From: an uncultured Roseicyclus sp.
GTDB lineage: Bacteria > Pseudomonadota > Alphaproteobacteria > Rhodobacterales > Rhodobacteraceae
Length of the DNA: 64,000 nt
Assembly (NCBI GenBank): GCA_947491935.1
Contig: CANLLF010000002.1
Span: 868,001-932,000 of the forward strand
Direction: 5' to 3'
In this document: in pieces, positions 1-8,980 of the stretch
Numbering within the stretch: the stretch's first letter is position 1
Layout of the letters: each line of letters begins with the position of its first letter
The notes under the pieces: generated by a model
What the model was told of the DNA's origin: nothing
Databases searched by the model: none
Seen by the model: the letters and a program-made list of their open reading frames with translations, nothing else
Program-made: the position numbers and the translations under genes

Positions 1-446
1 TATAGTTGGTGGCGTCAGACCCGTCATTCGCAGGTTCATGCTTCGCCCAAATCGAACCTGTACTTTCACGGCAGCCTCGTACGGCAAACAAGACGTAGAC
101 GAAGTAGCCGTTCCATCGTCCGTAATGAACAGCTGTTCTTTGCCCAACGCAGCAGATGTGCATAGTCCATGCTTCTCGCATAACCATGCCATAAGCCGCG
201 CAGTCGCGTCAGCCATTGCAGCATTTTTTGTGCGAAGAGCCTTGGCTGCTGCATTTCAAGTATGGCCGCGGGAGGAACGTCCTCTGCGGTCGATACGACC
301 CGACAGCTTGCGGTGTCCAGTCTGTCCCGCTCGAGTTTGGCCATGAGCGTGGCGGCTCCGGAATCGGCGGTCAGGAGAGGTAGGTCCTTGCCGCGGTCCG
401 ATGGGCGAAGCGACCAGACCGCAATCTGTTCGGTTTTCTTCTCCAT
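1..446 (-). pseudogene. Frameshifted hypothetical gene, cut by the window edge
   Basis: A good start is visible on the minus strand: AAGGAG lies about 8 bases before the ATG at 446. The frame reads like coding sequence (MEKKTEQIAVWSLRPSDRG) for about 65 residues, to about 250. It then degenerates to an arginine/leucine-rich tail, while another frame becomes protein-like (AAKALRTKNAAMADATARL and onward) and stays open to base 1. A one- or two-base indel near 245-255 would join the two. I do not recognise the family. It could also be two separate small ORFs. The position beside an insertion-sequence remnant fits a decaying region. Confidence 0.35.
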
Positions 447-538
447 CGCTGTTCTCCTTTCAGTAGTGATAGTAGGCGCCGCAGCTAGCACGGGGTCCGC
501 CACATCAAATCAAGCCACGCAGCAAAAAAACAGTTTTG

Positions 539-803
539 TCAGTCATTTACTTGGATCACCAAGATGCGCTGACGATAAAGAATTTTGTCGCTGTCGGCCC
601 GCATATGCGAAGACAACCTCGGCCATTCGCTGAATACCGGATTGGCGGTGACGATGAGCATAGTTCATTTGTAGAGTTCGCTGATCAGGTGGGAGAGGAT
701 CTCCCCTTCGGTTCGGGCAACAGGCAAATAGCCCGGTTCATCGAGGATCAGGAGGCCAAGACCGGAGATCAAGTCGGCATATCTCCCCTTACACTCGGCG
801 CCG
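539..803 (-). pseudogene. Remnant of IS21-family istB (ATPase helper of transposition)
   Basis: The minus-strand frame reads KGRYADLISGLGLLILDEPG, then YLPVARTEGEILSHLISELY, an in-frame TGA, and TMLIVTANPVFSEWP. This follows the IstB pattern around Walker B (DLLILDEFGYLP, then HLISxLYERTSxIVTTNxxFxEWP). After EWP the similarity is lost. A second stop lies upstream at about 807. Both ends of the gene are missing and no istA or terminal repeats are visible. It is therefore dead IS21 debris. The in-frame TGA stands where the family has an Arg codon, consistent with a CGA to TGA change. Confidence 0.75.
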
Positions 804-905
804 GACTATACGTGCCTATAGGGTCGGGCGATGTACCCGCGCAGAGGCGCTACTGTAGCTGGACGGTCCCTCGAAACGGGCGGACATCCCACATGCAATG
901 TAGCG

Positions 906-1934
906 ATGAGAAATCTAATGAATCGACGCGTTTTTTCCCTGATCGGGCTGGCTTCACTGACAGCAGCCATCGCGCCGGCGTCCTTAGCTGAGCAAGGAGA
1001 TCCGCCTAGTTGGCAGATTGCCGATCTATCGAGCGATGGGCTTCGGCTGGCACATGGCGGCATGGCCGCACCCGGCATTCCCGTCAATGATCTGACCCTG
1101 TTTCAGGTGGCTTCATGTTCCAAAACGGTGACCGCCCTGGCGATCTTCACGCTGGCTCGTGACGGGTATTTCGACCTCCACGACCCTGTCAACGCGTATC
1201 TTCAGCGGTGGCAATTGACGGGTCCCCGAAGCGACAGGACGACGATCTCAGACCTCCTTTCGCATACCGCTGGAACAAACATTCATGGGTTCATGGGGTA
1301 CGGCGTCGATGATGAAATTCCAGGACTTCTCGATATCCTGAACGGGCAATACCCGGCCACATCACCGGCCATTCGCACAGAGCGGCGCTTGTTTAAGCGA
1401 TATGACTACAGTGGGGGAGGAACAACGGTCTTGCAGTGCCTGATTGAGGACGTAACGGATGAAAGCTTTTCAAGCTATACCTCCACGAACGTTCTGAACC
1501 CCATCGGGGCGACGGCCGCGACCTTCGAGCTTGAACCGCGCACCCCGTATGCGCGGGGTTTTTTGGAGAACGGGCAGCCGATTTCCGGAGGTTTTGTCCG
1601 CCACCCCGAAAGTGCCGCCGCCGGGCTGTGGGCCAGTGCAACCGATCTGGTCAGGATCATGCGCTCGATCCTTGTCTCTCTCAATGGCGATAGTGCTGCT
1701 CTTTTGCCTGCAGACTTAGCGAGGCAGATGATTACCCCCGTCACCCCGGGTGTCGCCCATGGCGTTTTTGTGGAGCCGGGCGAAACAATTGGGCATGACG
1801 GTCGAAATGACGGCTTTGAATCTGCGATGCTTGCCGATCTCGTGTCCGGGAGGGTCCGTGCGGGCGTCACCGGCCAAAACGGCCAGATGCAAAATGTTTT
1901 GGATGCGGATCACGCGCTCCACGGGGGAAGCTGA
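906..1934 (+). CDS. Exported serine hydrolase (beta-lactamase/class C-like fold)
   Basis: The 342-residue protein begins with a basic n-region, a hydrophobic stretch and a likely signal-peptidase site after residues 26-28 (ASLA), so it should be periplasmic. The serine beta-lactamase-like motifs are in order: S-C-S-K at 70-73 (nucleophile and lysine), LLSHTAG at 117-123, Y-S-G at 168-170 (YxN-type position) and H-D-G at 297-299 (KTG-type position). Such proteins are often esterases or D-aminopeptidases rather than true beta-lactamases, and the substrate cannot be told. Start codons at 906 and 918 are both possible, and neither has a strong Shine-Dalgarno sequence. Confidence 0.8.
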   Translation: MRNLMNRRVFSLIGLASLTAAIAPASLAEQGDPPSWQIADLSSDGLRLAHGGMAAPGIPVNDLTLFQVASCSKTVTALAIFTLARDGYFDLHDPVNAYLQRWQLTGPRSDRTTISDLLSHTAGTNIHGFMGYGVDDEIPGLLDILNGQYPATSPAIRTERRLFKRYDYSGGGTTVLQCLIEDVTDESFSSYTSTNVLNPIGATAATFELEPRTPYARGFLENGQPISGGFVRHPESAAAGLWASATDLVRIMRSILVSLNGDSAALLPADLARQMITPVTPGVAHGVFVEPGETIGHDGRNDGFESAMLADLVSGRVRAGVTGQNGQMQNVLDADHALHGGS

Positions 1935-2057
1935 ACAGGAGATCAGACGCTGTGACTGGTCCGACGCCTGAGCTAAATCAGCCTTTGCAGCATTTTGTGC
2001 ATAGGCATGGGCAGAGATTAGCCCCAATTCACTTAGAGTGATTTGCCGTTAGAGTTC

Positions 2058-3185
2058 TCAATCATCGCAGCTTGTCTGCAGGTCGATGACGGACAAATGA
2101 TTTGCATTGAGATCGGCAATGTAGACGCGTCCGTCATCTCCAACCGCTAAGTCGTGCGGTAATTGAAACGTGGGCTGGCCGTCGTCCGCCACCTCATGGC
2201 GCTCAATCAACGCACCGTCTGGTGACAATATCGAAACCCCGACACCGGGACGGTAGAGGGGATCGTCACGGTGCAGATCAAGCACGTCGCCACCGTCTGC
2301 AACGAAAATGCAGCCGTATGGGCCGACAGCGACGCCGAACGGCCGCCCGACATACGATCCGCTGATGACGCGCTGCAATTGGCCGTGCTGGGAGAAGACC
2401 TGAACCCGCGCATTGCGGCGGTCTGCGACGTAAATGTTGCCCTGAACATCCGCAGCGATACCGTGCGGGAGGTGAAATTCCCCGAAATCAGAACCGCGCC
2501 TGTTCACCTGCCAGACAAGCCTCCCTTGCGTGTCGAAAACGGCCAGTCTGGAGTTGCGGTATCCATCAACAACCGCAAAGCGCCCCCCTGTCAGTGGAAC
2601 CACGTCCGTAGGTCGCGCAAAAGTGGTGTCGCTCATCTGGACGGGCAATCGCGGCAAAACATTTCGCACACGTAAGAGGGCCTCTAAGTAGAAAGGATAG
2701 GGATCGCCGTAAGCGCGGATGGGTTGGCCCTGCGGATCAAGGTGCATCACGATATTTAGGGACGTATCTGCAACCCAGATCGAGCCGTCATCGGCAACAG
2801 AAATTCCATGTGGGCCCGCAAACAATCCTGCGCCGAAACGTGCGATTTCTTCACCGGTTTCCGAAGCCAGGCGCAGGATGACCGGTTCAGATATCAACGT
2901 CGTACCGGCGCCAAAGGGACGTCCTGCGCGGTGCAGGATGTAGATGCTTCCATCTGGCCCCATAGCGACACCTGTTACCGCCTGTCCCGTGTCCGATGCG
3001 TTGGGTGGTGGCCAGAAGACGCTCACGTTCGACGCTGTAGTGTCGATGGCCATTGCCGCGTGGGGATGCAAACCATCCACCGACTGGATCTGAGCCGGAT
3101 CATCGGCGCCCCACCATGCCCCGAGGCCAATAAAGACTGCCGCGCCAAGTGCTACCGTTTTGCCGCCTCGAACTTTTGAGACCAT
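2058..3185 (-). CDS. Membrane-anchored NHL-repeat beta-propeller protein
   Basis: The 375-residue protein has an N-terminal hydrophobic segment (residues about 9-27) acting as signal anchor. NHL-type repeats follow with the usual pattern P-x-G-(I/V)-A-(V/A)-x-x-x-G-x-(I/V)-(Y/W)-V-A-D, for example GISVADDGSIWVADT and GIAADVQGNIYVADRRNARV. NHL propellers mediate binding. Some relatives are annotated as peptidyl-alpha-hydroxyglycine alpha-amidating lyase-like, but I cannot assign an enzymatic role. The ATG at 3185 is preferred over a GTG three bases earlier because AGGA lies about 7 bases upstream. It is convergent with the serine hydrolase gene. Confidence 0.75.
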   Translation of the reverse strand: MVSKVRGGKTVALGAAVFIGLGAWWGADDPAQIQSVDGLHPHAAMAIDTTASNVSVFWPPPNASDTGQAVTGVAMGPDGSIYILHRAGRPFGAGTTLISEPVILRLASETGEEIARFGAGLFAGPHGISVADDGSIWVADTSLNIVMHLDPQGQPIRAYGDPYPFYLEALLRVRNVLPRLPVQMSDTTFARPTDVVPLTGGRFAVVDGYRNSRLAVFDTQGRLVWQVNRRGSDFGEFHLPHGIAADVQGNIYVADRRNARVQVFSQHGQLQRVISGSYVGRPFGVAVGPYGCIFVADGGDVLDLHRDDPLYRPGVGVSILSPDGALIERHEVADDGQPTFQLPHDLAVGDDGRVYIADLNANHLSVIDLQTSCDD

Positions 3186-3305
3186 CACCGTTTCCTACTG
3201 AATTTCGAAACTCTTCATCCCCGTGACGTGCAGGACATCATCTTGACCGTGTGTCGCCGCACCGACTGTGCATCGATGGCTCCGCGCTAACGACCTACGC
3301 GTCGT

Positions 3306-4679
3306 TCAATGGGAATTCTCTGCCCCCAAAAGCCGCAAAATTGCTGCTTGGTGACTGGCGATCGGATCCGCGTTCAACAGCACCGGCATCTCGACATCTG
3401 GCGCAATACCCATGCCTTCCCAGTATTGACCTTCGCTGTCGAGATAGACCTCGTTTGACAGGTTCAGGTGCCATCCGTTCGGCAAGGTTCGCGACACCGC
3501 GTCCGACAAGGCACCGCGCGTGGTCTCGCCGACGTGAGTGACGTGAGGTTGGGTCCGCAGGGAGAGCGTCAAGACTTCTGCGGCGCTGACCGTTATGTGG
3601 CTGGTCAGCAGAACAACGTCGCCGTCGAACCGAACGCGCGGGCTTGGCTCAATGCGCACGTCCGTCACGATTGGCAGCGCAGCATCGGCGGCGAACTTGC
3701 TGTAGGCATGCACGCCCTCGCGCAAGAACCGGCTTGCAACCTCTCGTGCAATGTAGTCGCTGCCGCCAAAGTTCAGGCTAAGGTCAAGGACAATGGACTT
3801 CGCCCCGAGCGAGGTTAGGTCGCTTAGTATCACATCCAAAACGACTTGCGTCGCTGCCAGGTTTTCCTCAGGCGTAGCGTTTTCCGGTCCGAACCCATCG
3901 AGGGCGCTGAAAGCAAGGTACCCGACCTCAGCTGTCAGCATGCCATATTGAATACGATCGTTACCGCGCATCTGACCTTCATCGCGCAGGATGACCGTCG
4001 CGAGACTCTCATACCATATGGACAAGCGGAACTCCCCGACGGCCGATGCCGGATCGAGACCTTCGGCGCGTGCGGTGTCACGCAGATAGCAAAGAATGCG
4101 CGCGCGGCCCGGTGCAGAAATCTGGCGTGACCCGTCCACGTCAGCAATCAGTGCGACATGTGCGTCCTGAATGGGTGCGATCAGCCATGCCAAAGCATCG
4201 AACAGGGCTTGATCATCTGCAGCTTCGTTCACGATGCTTCTCGCTGCAGCGACCCGGTTGATCCAGTCGACATCATAGAGGGTCAAAAAGGGATAGTGGG
4301 CATCGAAGAACCTGACGAAGGCCTCAAACACGGCGTTGGCATTTGTGGGCATCCCGGCTGAACACTGCGTCGGGAGAGAGACTAGGCGGTTTGCACTTAT
4401 CCGGTGGGGTTCCATTGGAAACCCAATGCTGAGCCTCTGGCCGTTGCCTGACAGTGCGAAGTTCGAACCTGGCAAAAGCTCGTTCAAGGGAACGAGAGTG
4501 CTGATCTCCGGAAGGCAAAGATCGCCCGCGGCGCTGAACAGGCGCGCCGTGCGGTCTTGGATCTCCAGAACAAAGCCGTAGCCGTCCGAGTGCCAGACCC
4601 CATCAAGCGATGGCGTTCGATTGTCAGATCCGGCAAGTGTTACAAGACACAAGCAGGTTGTCAGCATGAGAAGCCTCAT
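3306..4679 (-). CDS. S41-family (C-terminal-processing/TSP-type) peptidase
   Basis: The 457-residue protein has a short N-terminal hydrophobic signal. The S41 core is recognisable: QDAHVAL (171-177), the strand VLDLSLNFGGSD (297-308, family pattern DLRxNxGG), and the nucleophile region SHITVSAAEV with Ser365 (family pattern TSxxTxSAAE). No PDZ domain is evident. The start is set by GGAGGA four bases before the ATG. The ATG overlaps the stop of the small upstream ORF as TGATG, which indicates translational coupling. It probably degrades or trims periplasmic peptides. The Asn/Gly pocket motif is slightly divergent. Confidence 0.8.
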   Translation of the reverse strand: MRLLMLTTCLCLVTLAGSDNRTPSLDGVWHSDGYGFVLEIQDRTARLFSAAGDLCLPEISTLVPLNELLPGSNFALSGNGQRLSIGFPMEPHRISANRLVSLPTQCSAGMPTNANAVFEAFVRFFDAHYPFLTLYDVDWINRVAAARSIVNEAADDQALFDALAWLIAPIQDAHVALIADVDGSRQISAPGRARILCYLRDTARAEGLDPASAVGEFRLSIWYESLATVILRDEGQMRGNDRIQYGMLTAEVGYLAFSALDGFGPENATPEENLAATQVVLDVILSDLTSLGAKSIVLDLSLNFGGSDYIAREVASRFLREGVHAYSKFAADAALPIVTDVRIEPSPRVRFDGDVVLLTSHITVSAAEVLTLSLRTQPHVTHVGETTRGALSDAVSRTLPNGWHLNLSNEVYLDSEGQYWEGMGIAPDVEMPVLLNADPIASHQAAILRLLGAENSH

Positions 4680-4993
4680 CACGTCCTCCGATTTTGAAGG
4701 CGGTCGAGGGAAGAAATGGTGTGAGCGTTCTGTGTCGTCGTCGCGTCGCAAAGGCTGCGACAGATGTCCAAGCCGGGCGCAAACGCGCAAAGGCATGACG
4801 AAAACGACGTCCTTTCAGGTCGCGCATCCATTTCAGGCGCCTGTAGCGCCATGCAATAGGCGGCGTGGGCAAGCAAAACCAGACCGGCGTCTGCGATCAA
4901 CAGCATGTAAGCCCGCATGGGAACAATGCGATGTCGCCCGTAGCTCATATTGGGGCGGTCCCTGAACCGGGTATGAGACTCATTGTGAGACAT
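4679..4993 (-). CDS. Small hypothetical membrane protein, coupled to S41 peptidase
   Basis: This 104-residue ORF is supported by context rather than homology. Its ATG overlaps the last 14 bases of the hydrolase gene upstream, has GGAG eight bases before it, and its TGA shares a base with the ATG of the S41 peptidase (TGATG). Residues 26-50 form one hydrophobic segment (around MRAYMLLIADAGLVLLAHAA). The C-terminal half has four cysteines. I do not recognise a family. The tight packing argues for translation, although the C-terminal half has low-complexity features that could be spurious. Confidence 0.5.
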   Translation of the reverse strand: MSHNESHTRFRDRPNMSYGRHRIVPMRAYMLLIADAGLVLLAHAAYCMALQAPEMDARPERTSFSSCLCAFAPGLDICRSLCDATTTQNAHTISSLDRLQNRRT

Positions 4994-5876
4994 CAGCGAC
5001 ACTCCAGCCGGGGTTTGACATGATTTCCGACCGGCCGATGAAGCCCTGTGCGGCATGCGGATCGTTGAGGAGTTGAAACAACAGCCAGGCCGTCAGGTAT
5101 CCCCGAAACCGGCCCGCGTCATTTGCCAATTCGATGTGGTCCGCGCCATGTGCGACTGCGAGAGCTCGCAAACCTGGGCCGCGCATCCCCTCAAAAAGCG
5201 CTCTGTTGAGCCACAATGGAGAGATAAACTCATCTTCGGTGCCGGTCAGGATCAGCGTTGGAGCCGTGACCGCGCCGGCATCATAGTCCATGTCGAGCCG
5301 AAAAAACGCGATGGCTTCGTCGGTCGGCGTGCCGTGGATCGCCAAAGCTGTCGCGCCGCGTCCGATCTCATATTGTGTGTGGGCATTGATCGTGCTCACC
5401 GCGCCTTGGGACGATCCCACAAGCGCAAAAGTGTCGGCGTCGATGCGCGCAAAAAGCGGGTGGTCGCGGGTCATCGACCAAAGCCTGGCATTGGCAAGCA
5501 TGGCCACGGCGCGTTCACCGGTCGCCATCTGACGATCCTCACTCCCGATCACCGCCATTCCCCAGGAGGCCAGGTGCCTTGCAATGGCATCGTAGGTTCC
5601 GATGGGCTCACCGGTTCCGTTCTGCCAGACCACTAGGGGAGCAGGCCCGTCGTGACCCTCGGGAAGGTACAAACGGCCCCCGGGCTGGCCAAAGGTTGCC
5701 GGGATCTCGGATGTCATGACGGAATGAGGCCCGCTACGGCTATAGAGAAATTCAACTTCTTGTTCAGCGTCATAGATATGCGGGGTAGAGGTCGCGCATC
5801 CGCCGAGCACCAGGAGGGCAACTAACATTGCCATCCCCGTGTTGGGTCGCATGTAGAACTGATACGGAACGGTCAT
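4980..5876 (-). CDS. Alpha/beta-hydrolase lipoprotein
   Basis: The 298-residue protein starts at an ATG with AAGG six bases upstream and has a lipobox ending in Cys27 (VLGGC), so it should be a lipoprotein. The hydrolase elements are the nucleophile elbow G-S-S-Q-G, an acidic residue in LTGTEDEFISP and a histidine in VAHGADHIEL. It resembles poly(ethylene terephthalate) hydrolase/dienelactone hydrolase-like proteins that act on ester or amide bonds, but the substrate is unknown. It is the first gene of a probable three-gene operon with the small membrane protein and the S41 peptidase. Confidence 0.75.
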   Translation of the reverse strand: MTVPYQFYMRPNTGMAMLVALLVLGGCATSTPHIYDAEQEVEFLYSRSGPHSVMTSEIPATFGQPGGRLYLPEGHDGPAPLVVWQNGTGEPIGTYDAIARHLASWGMAVIGSEDRQMATGERAVAMLANARLWSMTRDHPLFARIDADTFALVGSSQGAVSTINAHTQYEIGRGATALAIHGTPTDEAIAFFRLDMDYDAGAVTAPTLILTGTEDEFISPLWLNRALFEGMRGPGLRALAVAHGADHIELANDAGRFRGYLTAWLLFQLLNDPHAAQGFIGRSEIMSNPGWSVADVSQ

Positions 5877-6154
5877 TTTGAGCCTTAGTATTTGTTTGGA
5901 CTGTACTGCAGTTGGCGCAATATGTTTGGTCTGTCGTCTCGTCCTATTGGCGAGGAACACGCGGTCTTGAGGTGGAGCGCCGTTTGATCCAGATGGGCGC
6001 GGTTGAGGCGCGCAAACACCGCGACCGTCCCAAAAGCAGGTCTGTGTAGTTCGGCGCGGTCCGACCGGGCGGGTGGCTGCTGATTATGCGCTTTCGCGCC
6101 CCATCGTGCAGGCCCGCGATCTGTCTGCGCACGCGACGGCTGGCTGGTTAGCGT

Positions 6155-6910
6155 TCAGTCGTCGCCGACACCAGAACGGCGCAAAAATGTGCCGATGCTT
6201 CGTCGGAGTTGGATGGGATTGTCGGTATGCAACATGTGCCCGCCCGGCAGCTTCACGTATTCAGCGCCGCGGATACGTTGCGCCATAAGGTCCGCACCGT
6301 GGTGCGTCGCCGAGTTTCGTTTTCCGACGATGATGAGGGTTGGCACAGCTATCTCCGCGAGGCGTGGGCGTCCGTCATAAAGGGATGCGGCCTCCAGCGC
6401 CGCCGAAATCCGCGGCCGATCCATCCAAGCCAACTGCCGCTGAAGCTCAACCTTGGTATCGTGGCTTTCGCCCAACCCAGAGAGGTTCGCGAGCCAGGAC
6501 GTCGGGACCGAGCGGTACAGGGATGCTGCAACCGTCGCAGACAATCGCCCGACAAGACGGTCACGCACCGTCGCAACAGCTTCGATCAAGACTAACGCCT
6601 TTATGCGATCCTGCAATCGGGCCGCTAGTTCAAGCGCAACCATCCCGCCGAGTGAATGCCCGATGAGCACGGACCCGGGTGGCACGCTATCTGACAAGCG
6701 TTCCGCATATGCTTCCACCCTATATGGCTCCGACAGCGGGTTGGTCCCGTGGCCGGGAAGGTCCGGTGTCAGGGCCTTGGCGTAAGCCATGGTGATCGGG
6801 TGCCAGGTGTCACCGGACAAACCCGCGCCGTGGAGCCAGATTGTATCGACAGACGCCAATGGATCGGGCTGTGCAACGGTATTGGTGAGTGGATCCGGGT
6901 CTAGTGACAT
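6155..6910 (-). CDS. Alpha/beta-fold hydrolase
   Basis: The 251-residue cytosolic protein has the oxyanion strand IWLHGAGLSG, the nucleophile motif GHSLGG, and the catalytic-histidine segment LPGGHMLHTDNP near the C-terminus. It belongs to the MhpC/pimeloyl-ACP esterase-like branch, and the substrate cannot be deduced. The start chosen has AGGA about 11 bases upstream. Longer in-frame extensions upstream lack coding character. It is divergent from the membrane AraC regulator at 7124, which makes it a likely target of that regulator. Confidence 0.8.
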   Translation of the reverse strand: MSLDPDPLTNTVAQPDPLASVDTIWLHGAGLSGDTWHPITMAYAKALTPDLPGHGTNPLSEPYRVEAYAERLSDSVPPGSVLIGHSLGGMVALELAARLQDRIKALVLIEAVATVRDRLVGRLSATVAASLYRSVPTSWLANLSGLGESHDTKVELQRQLAWMDRPRISAALEAASLYDGRPRLAEIAVPTLIIVGKRNSATHHGADLMAQRIRGAEYVKLPGGHMLHTDNPIQLRRSIGTFLRRSGVGDD

Positions 6911-7123
6911 TATGGGAGGGTCCTTTCGCGTGGGAGAGGCCGAAAAGCGCGGCCTGCCATCCCCAGATGGCATTTCTGCTTGGCCCATTCGTCCGCGTGG
7001 CCCCTCAGCCCTGTCCGACCCGGTCGGCGCGGACAGGAAACACCCGCACGCGCGTTGAGCAAAGGTGCTGTGCGAGGTAGGATTGAAGCTATTCCTTCTC
7101 CGCGCAACTTGCCTCAACACCCT

Positions 7124-8347
7124 ATGACATTTGACCCAGACATCCTTTTGATCGCCACCGTCACCGCCACCTTTGCGGTGGCTGTTCTGGCGGCAATGGT
7201 CAGCTGGTCCCAGAGGTGGAGCGCCTCGTCGCGGGCAATCCTCGCCGTGTTCTTCGCAGTGTTCGCTGTTAGCGAGCTTGATACCGTTCTCGTAATACTT
7301 ACCAGCGATATCGCGCAAACGCTTCGCGATGGGACCGCATTCTTGAGTGTCGTTGCCAATCTCTGCCTGATGCCGGTCTTTCTGCTGTATGTGCGCGAGC
7401 TGACGTTGAACCAAAACGATCCTGACGAAAATCGATCGGCTGCGCTCCATTTCATGTTGCCTTTTGCGGCAACTGTATTCGCTGCCATTGCGATGGTGGT
7501 ACCGAATGCATCACGTGACGTGTGGTATGCGGGAGCACTGGCTGAGGAACCGCTTCCAGGTCTGCACTTCCTGATATATGGCTTCACATTCCTGACCATC
7601 GCGCTTGTCGTGCAATGGGCACTCTACGTGTTTTGGGTCATTCGAACCCAAACAAAACACATTGCGGTGCTCAAGCAGCATTTCTCGAGCACTGAGGGGC
7701 TTGAATTGCGTTGGGTCGCGGTCCTTGCCGGTGCCATGGGGACTTATGTGTTGCAAAGCCTCATAGGGGAGTTGCTTGCCGTCTTCGGCTCACAAGATCC
7801 GATTGGCCCGTTGCTTGATGGCCTTTGGGTTTTGGTGGTCATTCTGTCCCTTGCGCTTTGGGGGCTGAGGCCGTCGAAGGAGTTGGCTTTCGTTGCGGCG
7901 GAACTGGAAAGCGTCGGCGCGCACCGGGGCAAGAAATACGAGAAAAGCGCCCTTGGTTCGGACCAGTCCGAACGCATTGCGCGCAAGCTCCTTTATGCGA
8001 TGGAGAAAGACCATCTGTACCGCGATCCCAATCTGACACTCAGCAGCCTGTCGGCGCATATTGGCGTGTCGCTAAACTACGTGTCCCAGACACTGAACCA
8101 GCACATTCGCCAATCCTTCTTTGAGTTCGTGAACGGCTGGCGGGTCAAAGAGGCCATCCCTTTGGTTGAAGAAAGCGCATCGACGGTTCTGGCGATTGCC
8201 TATGAGGTCGGCTTTAATTCCCGCTCTTCGTTCTATACCGCGTTCAAGCGCGAAACGGGCATGACCCCCACAAGTTACAAAGACGCCGTTGCCAAGGCCA
8301 GGACCGCCAAAGACACCGCGTCCAATTTGAGGGCGAGCAAGTCATGA
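7124..8347 (+). CDS. Membrane-anchored AraC-family transcriptional regulator
   Basis: The 407-residue protein has an N-terminal block of about seven hydrophobic segments (residues 5-250) followed by a C-terminal AraC/XylS DNA-binding domain (about 285-385). The first helix-turn-helix is near LTLSSLSAHIGVSLNYVSQT. The second carries the family signature IAYEVGFNSRSSFYTAFKRE and the GMTPTSYK end. It probably senses a membrane or periplasmic signal and binds DNA while anchored. Its stop overlaps the next gene by four bases (ATGA), so the acetyltransferase is co-translated. The divergent hydrolase gene is a likely target. Confidence 0.85.
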   Translation: MTFDPDILLIATVTATFAVAVLAAMVSWSQRWSASSRAILAVFFAVFAVSELDTVLVILTSDIAQTLRDGTAFLSVVANLCLMPVFLLYVRELTLNQNDPDENRSAALHFMLPFAATVFAAIAMVVPNASRDVWYAGALAEEPLPGLHFLIYGFTFLTIALVVQWALYVFWVIRTQTKHIAVLKQHFSSTEGLELRWVAVLAGAMGTYVLQSLIGELLAVFGSQDPIGPLLDGLWVLVVILSLALWGLRPSKELAFVAAELESVGAHRGKKYEKSALGSDQSERIARKLLYAMEKDHLYRDPNLTLSSLSAHIGVSLNYVSQTLNQHIRQSFFEFVNGWRVKEAIPLVEESASTVLAIAYEVGFNSRSSFYTAFKRETGMTPTSYKDAVAKARTAKDTASNLRASKS

Positions 8348-8811
8348 CATCAAACAACAGAATTCAGATCCGGGACTACGACCCAGGTGATTGGGCCCGT
8401 CTGTGCGTAATCCACGATGCAGCGCGCAAGGACGAGCTTGCCTTTACGGTCGGCGTCGCCGCCTTTCGCTCCCTTGAAGAAACCTTCGAAGATAAAGGGC
8501 TGTTCGATGCTGATTTGGTTGTGGCCGATCGGGACGGCATCGTGGCGGGTTTTGCGGCCTTCGACGAAACTGAGCTCACCTGGCTTTATGTTGATCCAGC
8601 GCTGTCACGTCGTGGTGTTGGACGCGCGCTTCTTCGCCATGCCATGAGCCGAAGCAACGGGACCATGCAGATTGATCTGCTTGAAGGCAACATTCCCGCT
8701 CAGGCGCTCTATGCATCAGAAGGGTTCGTGATCACTGACCGTCGAAAGGGAAACCTCATTGGAAACGAGAGCTTCCCCGCCACAGGCCTTGTGCTTCGCC
8801 ACGGCGGTTGA
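8344..8811 (+). CDS. GNAT-family N-acetyltransferase
   Basis: The 155-residue protein shows the GNAT core: beta4 AGFAAFDETELTWLYVDPAL, followed by the acetyl-CoA pyrophosphate loop SRRGVGRALLRHAM (R-x-x-G-x-G/A), and a C-terminal ALYASEGFVITDRR element typical of the family. The substrate is unknown. It overlaps the membrane AraC gene by ATGA and is likely expressed with it. Confidence 0.85.
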   Translation: MTSNNRIQIRDYDPGDWARLCVIHDAARKDELAFTVGVAAFRSLEETFEDKGLFDADLVVADRDGIVAGFAAFDETELTWLYVDPALSRRGVGRALLRHAMSRSNGTMQIDLLEGNIPAQALYASEGFVITDRRKGNLIGNESFPATGLVLRHGG

Positions 8812-8980
8812 GCAGCCCACAATCATGATCAGTCATCCGAAGCCTGTCTAAAACGCGATTTCTTCTACTGCCTTGCCTCGCCGCGCAAACAAGTATGGGA
8901 CGTGTTCTTGCCCCTGTCACAACCTGAAAAAACAGCGACCCGCAGCCCTTTGCCCCAGACTCTTGAGGCACGAAAGAGCA

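Noticed and set aside
5944-6060. Protein-like plus-strand tail (GLEVERRLIQMGAVEARKHR) between two hydrolase genes
   Set aside because: It might be the C-terminal end of a lost gene, but it is too short to assign and has no upstream continuation I could identify.
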